Below are positions 16,245 to 23,942 of a stretch of 64,000 bases of DNA, piece by piece; position 1 is the first letter of the stretch; the number at the start of each line of letters is the position of its first letter. The notes below the pieces were generated by a model that saw only the letters and a program-made list of their open reading frames with translations, made no database searches and was not told where the DNA came from. Both the position numbers and the translations under genes were made by a program. The stretch is from Candidatus Marispirochaeta associata (GTDB taxonomy: Bacteria; Spirochaetota; Spirochaetia; JC444; Marispirochaetaceae), in contig JWTM01000532.1 in the NCBI GenBank assembly GCA_001749745.1, forward strand, positions 186,001-250,000, written 5' to 3'.

Positions 16245-18152
16245 TCAAGTCTGTTTTTCCGAAATCTTCAACTCTTCCGCTTTCTTGCTGAACTTATCGG
16301 CAAAGGAGGTAAGCCCCTTCTCCCGATAGATCTTTCCGATATTGTAGTAGGCCCGCCAGTCTTTGGGGGCGGTGTTCATGGCCTCCCGAAAGGCGGCCAT
16401 GGCTCCTTCCACATCCTTCTCCTTGTGGAGCAGAACGCCGTGAATGAGCGAAAGGGAGGCGCTGGGCTTCGTCAGGTACTCCAGGGCGCTCTCAAGGAGC
16501 AGGATCGCCTTCTTGCGCCGCCGGCTCTTATCGAGACAGTAGAGGAGTGAACGCAGATATATCTCGCTTTCCGGATCGGCTTTAAGCAGTTCACGGTAGA
16601 TAACGGCCGCATCCTTGTAGCGTTTTGTTCTCCGGTAACAGATTGCCAAAAGACGCTGCAGGCGCAGATCGTCCCCAACTCGACTCAAGAGATGCTCGGC
16701 CTCGACGGCAGCCTCCTCGTATCGCTCGTCTTCGTAATAGAGCTCCACCAGCTGCGACCGGACGGCAATGTCGCTTTCGTCCTGAAGGAGAATATCCCTG
16801 TAGAGATCGATGAGCTCGTCTCTGGCGTCGGTAGCCTGGTAACAGGCTATAAGACCGTTCTTTGCCGGAAGGTGGGTCTCGTTGATCTGAAGCGCTTTCT
16901 GGTACCATTTCACGGCCAATTCGGGGCGTCCGTTGCGGATATACTGATTCCCTAAAGCTGTCAGAATAAAGGGGTCTGGTCCGCTCTGGCGAACCTCCTC
17001 CTGGACCTCGGACAAGAGGGCCTCGGCGGGGTATTCGAGGGCGCATTTACAGAGCACGGTATAGTAGCGGGCGATATCCCCGTAGGCCCGGTTACCCAAG
17101 AGTCCCTCCAGGCGTTTGATCATCTCATCGAAGGCGCCGCGCTGCCATGATACCATCGCCAGGCCGATTTGGGCCTCACTGCTGTCTCCTCGGGCCTTAA
17201 GCACCTGGGAGAAGTGATTCTCCGCCCGATCGAGATTCCCTGTATTTCTATATGATTCGCCGACCAGCAGATGCATGTCCGCATCACGCTTCTGCTTCAG
17301 CGATTGACAGCCGTGGAATACGGCTTTGTGATAATCGCCGTTCTGAAAGTTCTTAACCGCTAAAAAGGGGTCGACATTTTCCCGGCCCAGGGAGAAATTC
17401 TCTCCGTCGGGCAGAAAGGAGGAGAGCTCGTTCATCAGCTGCGATGCTTCGGAGCGTTCATTCTCTCCGCCGGCGGCGAATAGAGAATCGGCGAGCTGAA
17501 GCTTGATCAGCTGATCCTCATCCTCCAGATCGGAGGCCCGACGGTAGTAGACCGCCGCCTCCCGATGGAGCCCGAGCTCCCGCAGGCTTTTGGCCAGGTA
17601 GAGGAAGACAGTAACGGACTCCAGGTCCCTGTCAGCCAGGAATTGCAGGATCTGCCTGGCCATTTCGAAATCGTCGGCATGGAATCGCCGCAGGCCGTGG
17701 ATCAGGAGGGCGTTCAGATAGCCGATATAGACCCGCTGGTTCTCAGGATCCCGCTCGACCGCTCTACCCAGGTATTCAACGGCGTTCTCGAACTGTTTGG
17801 CCTTAAGATAGGCGATCCCTAAGAGGATAGTAGGTTTGGGGCTGCTGCTCTCCACGGTCGCCCGCTCCAGGTGGGGTATCGCCTTGGGATAGATGCCCGC
17901 CGCGAGGTAGGCCCGGCCGAGATAGAAGTGGCCTGCCGGAGAGTCGGGCCGTTCGTTCTTGAAGAAGCTCAGGTAGAGGATCGCCTTGCTGTACTCTTTG
18001 AGCGCATGAAAACTGCGGCCGAGGTAGAGGTATGCTTCGGGGTACTCGTCGCTCTCGGTTACGATTTTGGTGAGGATCTTAATCGCTTCGGGATAATTCC
18101 GATCCTTTCCGGCGCGAACTGCTTTTTTGAGTAGGGCTCCGTAGCTCTCCAT
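16245..18152 (-). CDS. TPR-repeat protein
   Basis: The 635-residue protein is built almost wholly of tetratricopeptide repeats: successive 34-residue units with the pattern A..YL..G......A in, for example, PEAYLYLGRSFHALKEYSKA, PAGHFYLGRAYLAAGIYPKA, PFILTALGNQYIRNGRPELA and WRAYYNIGKIYREKGLTSFA. About 14-16 repeats can be counted by eye, with a less regular stretch at about 220-290. No signal peptide or membrane segment is visible, so a cytosolic scaffolding role is likely; partners cannot be named. A TACAAT box ends 5 bases before the ATG, so the mRNA may be leaderless. The gene is divergent from purB. Confidence 0.85.
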   Translation of the reverse strand: MESYGALLKKAVRAGKDRNYPEAIKILTKIVTESDEYPEAYLYLGRSFHALKEYSKAILYLSFFKNERPDSPAGHFYLGRAYLAAGIYPKAIPHLERATVESSSPKPTILLGIAYLKAKQFENAVEYLGRAVERDPENQRVYIGYLNALLIHGLRRFHADDFEMARQILQFLADRDLESVTVFLYLAKSLRELGLHREAAVYYRRASDLEDEDQLIKLQLADSLFAAGGENERSEASQLMNELSSFLPDGENFSLGRENVDPFLAVKNFQNGDYHKAVFHGCQSLKQKRDADMHLLVGESYRNTGNLDRAENHFSQVLKARGDSSEAQIGLAMVSWQRGAFDEMIKRLEGLLGNRAYGDIARYYTVLCKCALEYPAEALLSEVQEEVRQSGPDPFILTALGNQYIRNGRPELAVKWYQKALQINETHLPAKNGLIACYQATDARDELIDLYRDILLQDESDIAVRSQLVELYYEDERYEEAAVEAEHLLSRVGDDLRLQRLLAICYRRTKRYKDAAVIYRELLKADPESEIYLRSLLYCLDKSRRRKKAILLLESALEYLTKPSASLSLIHGVLLHKEKDVEGAMAAFREAMNTAPKDWRAYYNIGKIYREKGLTSFADKFSKKAEELKISEKQT

Positions 18153-18157
18153 ACCTC

Positions 18158-18163
18158 ATTGTA
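18158..18163 (-). promoter_or_regulatory. -10 element immediately before the TPR gene
   Basis: TACAAT on the minus strand, 5 of 6 to consensus, separated from the ATG (18150-18152) by only five bases. A -35 element is weak (TGTGCA at 16-base spacing). Transcription would start at or inside the start codon. Confidence 0.4.
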
Positions 18164-18197
18164 CTGAAAAAAAGGATTCTGCACACCGGGTACGATC

Positions 18198-18227
18198 TTG
18201 GCAAAGAAAGCTGATTTCTGGCATAGT
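18198..18227 (+). promoter_or_regulatory. purB operon promoter, predicted leaderless
   Basis: TTGGCA (18198-18203), an 18-base spacer and CATAGT (18222-18227) precede the ATG at 18233 by only five bases, and no Shine-Dalgarno sequence is present. The expected start of transcription coincides with the start codon. Confidence 0.5.
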
Positions 18228-18232
18228 GGCGT

Positions 18233-19660
18233 ATGGAAGAGAGAAGCATCTTTGACTCCCTGTCGCCCCTAGACCACCGCTATTATCTGGCCAATCGCGC
18301 GCTTTTCGACAGCCTTTCGCTGTATCTGAGCGAGGAGGCCAGCATCCGTTACTGTATCAAGGTAGAAATCGAACTGGTAAAAAGCCATGTCCGGCTTAGC
18401 CTCGACGGCGATAAAGAGCTGTTGGCTGCGCTGGACTCAGTCGAGAGTAATGTCTCGCCGGACGAGGTCTACGCCGAAGAGGAGAAAACCCAGCACAATA
18501 TTCGGGCCCTGGTGAATGTTCTTAAACGTAAGGTACCGTCACAAGCGGCCCCCTTCGTTCATCTTGGAACCACATCGGTAGATATCCTCGATACAGCTCA
18601 GGCCATGCGTATGCGGGACGCGGTTCGCGAGGTGATTCTACCGAATCTGGTGAACCTTCTTAGCCAGCTGGTGGATCTGACCGAGTCGAATGCCGAGGTG
18701 CCCCAGGTCGGTCGCACTCATGGCCAGCATGCGGTACCGATTACCTTCGGCTTCGCCATGGCGGAGTATACCTCCCGACTGGGTAAGTCGATTGAAAGGA
18801 TCGAGGTGCTCTCGGCGGATCTTCGGGGCAAGATAGCCGGGGCCGTCGGATCATATAACTCCACCGCTCTCTTAACCCCGGATCCGGAGGCCTTCGAAGC
18901 CGAAATTCTGACTAACTTAGGTCTGAAGCCCTCGGAGACCTCCACCCAGATGGTTGAACCCGAATATCTCTTACGGCTGCTTCTGGAACTGAATGTCGCC
19001 TTCGGTATTCTGGCCAATCTGGCCGATGATCTTCGTCATCTCCAGCGCTCGGAGATAAACGAGATTCGCGAGCTCTTCACTAAATCGCAGGTTGGTTCCT
19101 CCACCATGCCCCAGAAGCGGAATCCCTGGAACTCGGAGCATGTAAAGAGCCTCTGGAAGGCCTTCGCCCCCCGGGTAATGACTTTCTTCATGGACCAGAT
19201 ATCGGAGCACCAGCGGGATCTGAGTAATTCCGCCTCAATGCGCTTCATTGCCGACTATCTGGCTGGATTTGCCGCCGCTTCGGCTCGGATGAACAAGGTG
19301 ATAGCCAGTCTGCACGTGAATGCCGAGGTAATGATGGAGAATATCCGCTCTTCCGGCGATCTCGTGCTGGCCGAGGCGGCCTACATCCTGCTTGCATCCG
19401 CCGGAGAGTCGGAAGCCCACGAGATTATTAAACAGCTTACCCTGCGATGCGAGACCGAAAAGATTCTGCTGGTCGATGCAATTCACGAGCGTCCTGAAAT
19501 AGAGAAACTAATCAATACGGCCCTCCGTAAGGTCAAGCTCCCCGCTGCGGGTGCGTTCTTCTCCCGGCAGGAGGAGTATCGGGGTATAGCCGTCGACAAA
19601 GCGCGTCAGATTGCCGAGCGTTATCGCGGCGTGGTTTCAGAAATCAAGGAGAAGCTCTGA
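18233..19660 (+). CDS. purB: Adenylosuccinate lyase
   Basis: PurB acts twice in purine synthesis: SAICAR to AICAR, and adenylosuccinate to AMP, each time releasing fumarate. The 475-residue protein belongs to the fumarase/aspartase superfamily; visible signatures are HLGTTSVDILDTA, the GRTHGQHAVPITFG active-site segment and the mobile signature loop GSSTMPQKRNPWNSE with its catalytic Ser. It heads a purB-guaB-purA-guaA unit that turns IMP into both AMP and GMP; its stop codon shares one base with the guaB start (TGATG). There is no ribosome site in front of the ATG, but a -10 box lies five bases upstream. Confidence 0.95.
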   Translation: MEERSIFDSLSPLDHRYYLANRALFDSLSLYLSEEASIRYCIKVEIELVKSHVRLSLDGDKELLAALDSVESNVSPDEVYAEEEKTQHNIRALVNVLKRKVPSQAAPFVHLGTTSVDILDTAQAMRMRDAVREVILPNLVNLLSQLVDLTESNAEVPQVGRTHGQHAVPITFGFAMAEYTSRLGKSIERIEVLSADLRGKIAGAVGSYNSTALLTPDPEAFEAEILTNLGLKPSETSTQMVEPEYLLRLLLELNVAFGILANLADDLRHLQRSEINEIRELFTKSQVGSSTMPQKRNPWNSEHVKSLWKAFAPRVMTFFMDQISEHQRDLSNSASMRFIADYLAGFAAASARMNKVIASLHVNAEVMMENIRSSGDLVLAEAAYILLASAGESEAHEIIKQLTLRCETEKILLVDAIHERPEIEKLINTALRKVKLPAAGAFFSRQEEYRGIAVDKARQIAERYRGVVSEIKEKL

Positions 19661-21099
19661 TGGAATTCAAGGAATCCCTTAGCTACGATGATGTGCTCTT
19701 GATACCGGACTACGCCGATTTCTTACCCGGCGAGGTGGATGTACACACCACCCTCTGTCCCGGTATAGAGCTCAATGCGCCTATTCTCTCGGCCGCCATG
19801 GATACGGTCACCGAGCAAGAGATGGCTATCGCCGTGGCGCTGCAGGGCGGCGCGGGGGTGATACACCGCAACCTGAGCCCCCAGGAGCAGGCTGCCCAGG
19901 TGGCGAAGGTCAAGCGCTATCTCAACTGGGTCATAGAGGATCCCATAACGGTCAAGCCGGACGAGACAGTAGGGGAGGTCAAACGGAGAACCGCAGAACA
20001 CGGGATTTCCGGTCTGCCGGTGGTCAATCCCGACGGAACTCTGGCGGGTATTATCACCGGGCGGGATCTGCGCTTCTGCAGCGACGACGCCAAACTCGTC
20101 TCCGAGGTCATGACTCCAGATCCGGTGGTGGAGAAGGGGATTCCGACGCCGGAGAGCGCCCAGGCGAAGTTTGACGCCCACAAGATCGAAAAGCTCCCGG
20201 TGGTGGACGCCGACGGACGGCTAACCGGTCTGGTAACGGTCAAAGACATGGAGAAACACCAGGATTTTCCGAAGGCTGCGGTTGATTCCCGGGGTAGATT
20301 GATTGTCGGCGCCGCCGTTTCTCCCAATGACTGGCAGGTCAGAATTCCTCTTCTCGAGGCGGCCAATGTGGACTTTGTCGTCCTCGATACCGCTCATGGC
20401 GACAGCAAGAGCGTTATCGAAGCTGTCCGGGGCATGAAGCAGGCCTCCGCGGTGGCGGTAATCGGCGGAAATGTGGCCACCGCCGCAGGTACCAGGAGGC
20501 TCATCGACGCCGGCGCCGACGTGGTCAAGGTCGGGGTAGGCCCCGGTTCGATATGCACCACCCGCATCGTAGCCGGTATCGGGGTACCTCAGTTTACGGC
20601 GGTTTTAGAATGCGCGGAGGAAGCCGCCAAGTCGGGGATACCTATCATTGCCGACGGGGGCATCAAGTTTTCCGGGGATATAACCAAGGCGATCTGTGCG
20701 GGCGCCAGCGCCGTAATGATCGGTAATCTCCTGGCGGGGTTGAAGGAAGCTCCGGGTCGGGAGATTATCTACGACGGCCGGATGTTCAAGGAGTACCGCG
20801 GTATGGGAAGCATTACCGCCATCAAAGAGGGATCCGGCGACAGGTATCAGATGAAGTCCGGGGAAGCTCCCGTACCGGAGGGGATAGAGGGGCGAGTCCC
20901 CTACAAGGGGGAGCTGAAGAACTTCATTCACCAGATGGTCACCGGACTGCAGAAAGGCATGGGCTATTGCGGCTGTAAGAGCATCGATGAATTGCGCCGA
21001 TACACGAATTTTGTTAAAATCTCACCCTCCGGGCTCCAGGAGAGTCACGCCCATGACGTGACCATTACCCAGGAGGCTCCGAACTACTCGCGCATTTAG
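19660..21099 (+). CDS. guaB: IMP dehydrogenase
   Basis: GuaB oxidises IMP to XMP with NAD, the committed step to GMP. The 479 residues give the usual architecture: a TIM barrel interrupted at about 88-207 by a tandem CBS (Bateman) module (GISGLPVVNPDGTLAGIITGRD and EKLPVVDADGRLTGLVTVKD). The catalytic loop is GVGPGSICTTR with the thioimidate Cys299; ADGGIKFSGD binds IMP phosphate and YRGMGSI is also present. The start overlaps the purB stop by one base. The CBS pair is the normal site for purine-nucleotide control in the family. Confidence 0.97.
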   Translation: MEFKESLSYDDVLLIPDYADFLPGEVDVHTTLCPGIELNAPILSAAMDTVTEQEMAIAVALQGGAGVIHRNLSPQEQAAQVAKVKRYLNWVIEDPITVKPDETVGEVKRRTAEHGISGLPVVNPDGTLAGIITGRDLRFCSDDAKLVSEVMTPDPVVEKGIPTPESAQAKFDAHKIEKLPVVDADGRLTGLVTVKDMEKHQDFPKAAVDSRGRLIVGAAVSPNDWQVRIPLLEAANVDFVVLDTAHGDSKSVIEAVRGMKQASAVAVIGGNVATAAGTRRLIDAGADVVKVGVGPGSICTTRIVAGIGVPQFTAVLECAEEAAKSGIPIIADGGIKFSGDITKAICAGASAVMIGNLLAGLKEAPGREIIYDGRMFKEYRGMGSITAIKEGSGDRYQMKSGEAPVPEGIEGRVPYKGELKNFIHQMVTGLQKGMGYCGCKSIDELRRYTNFVKISPSGLQESHAHDVTITQEAPNYSRI

Positions 21100-21107
21100 G
21101 GGAACAT

Positions 21108-22337
21108 ATGAATCTGGTTATTATCGGTGCTCAATGGGGTGATGAAGGCAAGGGGAAGATCGTCGACTTCCTGTCGGGGGATGCGGATATGGTTGTCCGC
21201 TTCTCCGGCGGCGCCAATGCGGGCCACACTATCGTAATCGAAGACAAGACCTATAAGTTGCATTTAATCCCCTCCGGGGTAATTTCTGAGGATAAGATCT
21301 CTATTCTCGGCAGCGGGATGGTCATCGATCCGGCGGCCCTTTTTGATGAGCTGGCAATGCTCGAGAGTCAGGGAGTCGATTGGAAGGGCCGGGTATTGAT
21401 CTCCGACCGGGCGCATCTGGTGCTGCCCCGCTATAAAGAGATGGATATGGAGATGGAGAAGGGGCGCCGCATTCCGATCGGTACAACGGGCAGAGGCATC
21501 GGCATCGCCTATGCCCAGAAGGCCTACCGCGAGGGGGTGCGGGCCGGCGATCTGTGGGACAGCCGGGTATGGGCCAGCCTCCTGGAAGAGGATCGAGAGT
21601 TCCTGACCCCTTTTAAAGAGAAGCTTGAGGGGATGGTAATCAACCTCGCCGCTCACATGGCGAAGCATAAGCAGGCCAAGGTGCTCTTCGAAGGGGCGCA
21701 AGGAATTTTGCTCGATCTCGACACCGGAACCTACCCATTTGTCTCATCCGGCTATTCGAACGCCGCCGGCGCAGCCCTGGGCGGCGGCATCGGTCCCCGC
21801 AATATAGATACAATCCTCGGAGTATTCAAAGCCTATTCCACCCGGGTGGGCAACGGACCTTTCCCGAGCGAGTTCGCCCCCGAGGAGCACGGCGGTCTGA
21901 TCGACCTGGTCCGAGAGACCGGCCGGGAGTACGGCGTTACTACCGGCAGACCGCGGCGCTGCGGCTATCTGGATCTGGTGGCGTTGAAATATGCCTGCCG
22001 GACCAACTCCTTGGACGGCCTGGTGCTCACTCATCTGGATGTCTACGACAGCCTCGATTCGGTTACCCTCTGCACCGGCTATGAGATCGACGGAGAGGTG
22101 GTCGAGGATTTTCCCACCCGGATCGAGGACCTCGAAAAGGCCGTTCCGGTTACGAAGGAGTTCCCCGGCTGGAACACCGACCTCGGCGCAATGAAGGAGT
22201 ACGATTCCCTTCCGGCCGAAGCCAGAGCCTATATCGAGTTTATCGAAGCGTACACCGAGACCCCGGTCACGATCATCTCCGTCGGCTACGAGCGGAATCA
22301 GACCTTCATTCGCAGGAATCCATGGAATCGATCTTAA
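21108..22337 (+). CDS. purA: Adenylosuccinate synthetase
   Basis: PurA joins aspartate to IMP with GTP, the first of two steps to AMP; PurB finishes the reaction. The 409-residue protein has the GTP-binding loop WGDEGKGKIVD (10-20) with catalytic Asp12, His40 in SGGANAGHT, the GTTGRGIGIAY segment, FEGAQGILLDLDTGTYPFVS, and TTGRPRRCGYLDL. It is about 15-20 residues shorter than the common bacterial enzyme, without loss of a motif. GGGGAA 4-5 bases before the ATG serves as ribosome site. Its last 16 bases overlap the guaA start. Confidence 0.96.
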   Translation: MNLVIIGAQWGDEGKGKIVDFLSGDADMVVRFSGGANAGHTIVIEDKTYKLHLIPSGVISEDKISILGSGMVIDPAALFDELAMLESQGVDWKGRVLISDRAHLVLPRYKEMDMEMEKGRRIPIGTTGRGIGIAYAQKAYREGVRAGDLWDSRVWASLLEEDREFLTPFKEKLEGMVINLAAHMAKHKQAKVLFEGAQGILLDLDTGTYPFVSSGYSNAAGAALGGGIGPRNIDTILGVFKAYSTRVGNGPFPSEFAPEEHGGLIDLVRETGREYGVTTGRPRRCGYLDLVALKYACRTNSLDGLVLTHLDVYDSLDSVTLCTGYEIDGEVVEDFPTRIEDLEKAVPVTKEFPGWNTDLGAMKEYDSLPAEARAYIEFIEAYTETPVTIISVGYERNQTFIRRNPWNRS

Positions 22338-23869
22338 TTTTCGACTTCGGAAGTCAGACTACTCAGCTGATTGCCCGACGGATTCGTGAATCCGGGGTCT
22401 ATACGGATATTGTTCCCGGCGATACGCCGGCGGATCAGCTCGACATTGAGCAAGTGAAAGGGCTTATTTTTTCGGGAAGCCCCTCATCCGTCTACGATGC
22501 TGACGCGCCTCAGGTAGATCCTGCCGTATACGAGCTTGGCCTTCCTATCCTGGGAATCTGCTACGGTTTCCAACGGATGACCCAGGACCTCGGCGGTTCG
22601 GTCGCCTCCCTGGATAAGCGTGAATTCGGCCGCTCCCGGGTGGAGTATCGGAAGGAGTCGCCCCTCTTCGAGGGGATTCCCGAGGGATTCGCGTCCTGGA
22701 TGAGCCACGGCGACAGCATCGAACGACTGGCGCAGGGCTTTGTTCTGAATGCCGAATCGGAGCATCATATCGCCTCGGCGCTGCTTCCGGAGAAGAATTT
22801 CTTCGGGATTCAATTTCACCCCGAAGTGAGCCATTGCGAGCACGGCGATATGGTGCTTTCGAACTTCGTCCATCGTATCTGCGGCGCCGAACGAAATTGG
22901 AGCATGGAGGCCTACCTGGATCAGGTATCGGCCGAGGTCCGGGAGACTGTGGGGGATCAGAAGGTCCTGCTGCTCATTTCCGGGGGCGTCGATTCAACCG
23001 TGGTCGGCGGTCTACTCCTGCAGGCGCTTCCCCATGATCAGGTCTACCTGATGTATATCGACACCGGCTTAATGCGCAAGGATGAGTCGATCGAGGTCGA
23101 GCGCATACTCACCTCTCTGGGCGCTCAGCACCTTTCGATTATCCATGCGGAGGATGAGTTCCTCGGCGCGCTGGCGGGGCAGGACGACCCCGAGGAGAAG
23201 CGCCGGATCATCGGAGATCTCTTTATTTCGGTTCAGACCCGGGAGGTAGAGAAGCTCTCTATAGGCGACGCTTTCCTGGCCCAGGGAACCCTCTATACCG
23301 ATATGATTGAATCGGGGAAGGGGGTAGGTACGAAGGCCAAGGTGATAAAGTCCCACCACAATGTCCGTTCCCCCCTGGTCGAGGCCAAACGGGCCGCAGG
23401 CCGGGTGATCGAGCCTCTATCACGGCTCTACAAGGATGAGGTCCGGGAATTGGGACGCACCATCGGTATCGGCGATTCCGTTATTAAACGGCATCCCTTT
23501 CCCGGTCCAGGTCTGGCGGTGAGGATCCTGGGCGCCGTCGACGAGGAGAAATGCAGAATCCTGCGCGAGGCGGATGCAATCTTTATCGCCCAACTCAAAG
23601 CGCGGGGGCTCTACGATGAAATATGGCAGGCATTCTGCGTCCTTCTTCCCGTTCGATCGGTTGGGGTAGCCGGGGATGCGCGAGAATATGGATATGTTCT
23701 GGCCTTGCGGGCGATAATCTCCCGGGACGGAATGACGGCCGATGTATATCCCTTCGAATCCAGGGATATTCTGGAGATATCCAGTCTCATAACCAACTCT
23801 GTTCGAGAGATCGGCCGGGTTGTGTATGATATATCATCTAAACCTCCGGCGACCATTGAATGGGAATAG
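22322..23869 (+). CDS. guaA: GMP synthase (glutamine-hydrolysing)
   Basis: GuaA aminates XMP to GMP. The 515 residues show a class I glutamine amidotransferase domain with nucleophile Cys80 (LGICYGFQ) and the His/Glu pair in IQFHPEVSH, then an ATP-pyrophosphatase domain with the PP-loop LISGGVDSTV, and the C-terminal dimerisation domain ending KPPATIEWE, the standard GuaA terminus. The gene overlaps purA by 16 bases and closes the purine operon. No intrinsic terminator is visible in the 73 bases that follow. Confidence 0.97.
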   Translation: MESILIFDFGSQTTQLIARRIRESGVYTDIVPGDTPADQLDIEQVKGLIFSGSPSSVYDADAPQVDPAVYELGLPILGICYGFQRMTQDLGGSVASLDKREFGRSRVEYRKESPLFEGIPEGFASWMSHGDSIERLAQGFVLNAESEHHIASALLPEKNFFGIQFHPEVSHCEHGDMVLSNFVHRICGAERNWSMEAYLDQVSAEVRETVGDQKVLLLISGGVDSTVVGGLLLQALPHDQVYLMYIDTGLMRKDESIEVERILTSLGAQHLSIIHAEDEFLGALAGQDDPEEKRRIIGDLFISVQTREVEKLSIGDAFLAQGTLYTDMIESGKGVGTKAKVIKSHHNVRSPLVEAKRAAGRVIEPLSRLYKDEVRELGRTIGIGDSVIKRHPFPGPGLAVRILGAVDEEKCRILREADAIFIAQLKARGLYDEIWQAFCVLLPVRSVGVAGDAREYGYVLALRAIISRDGMTADVYPFESRDILEISSLITNSVREIGRVVYDISSKPPATIEWE

Positions 23870-23907
23870 CTGCTGTGTGAGCACCGCGCGGGCTAACTGA
23901 AGAAGGT

Positions 23908-23936
23908 TTTACCAGGACGCGAAATTACAGTATAGT
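23908..23936 (+). promoter_or_regulatory. Promoter with -10 box adjoining a GTG start
   Basis: TTTACC (23908-23913) and TATAGT (23931-23936) are 17 bases apart; TATAGT is 5 of 6 to consensus. The GTG start follows after six bases and no Shine-Dalgarno sequence is present, so the transcript is predicted leaderless. Confidence 0.55.
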
Positions 23937-23942
23937 GATCAG

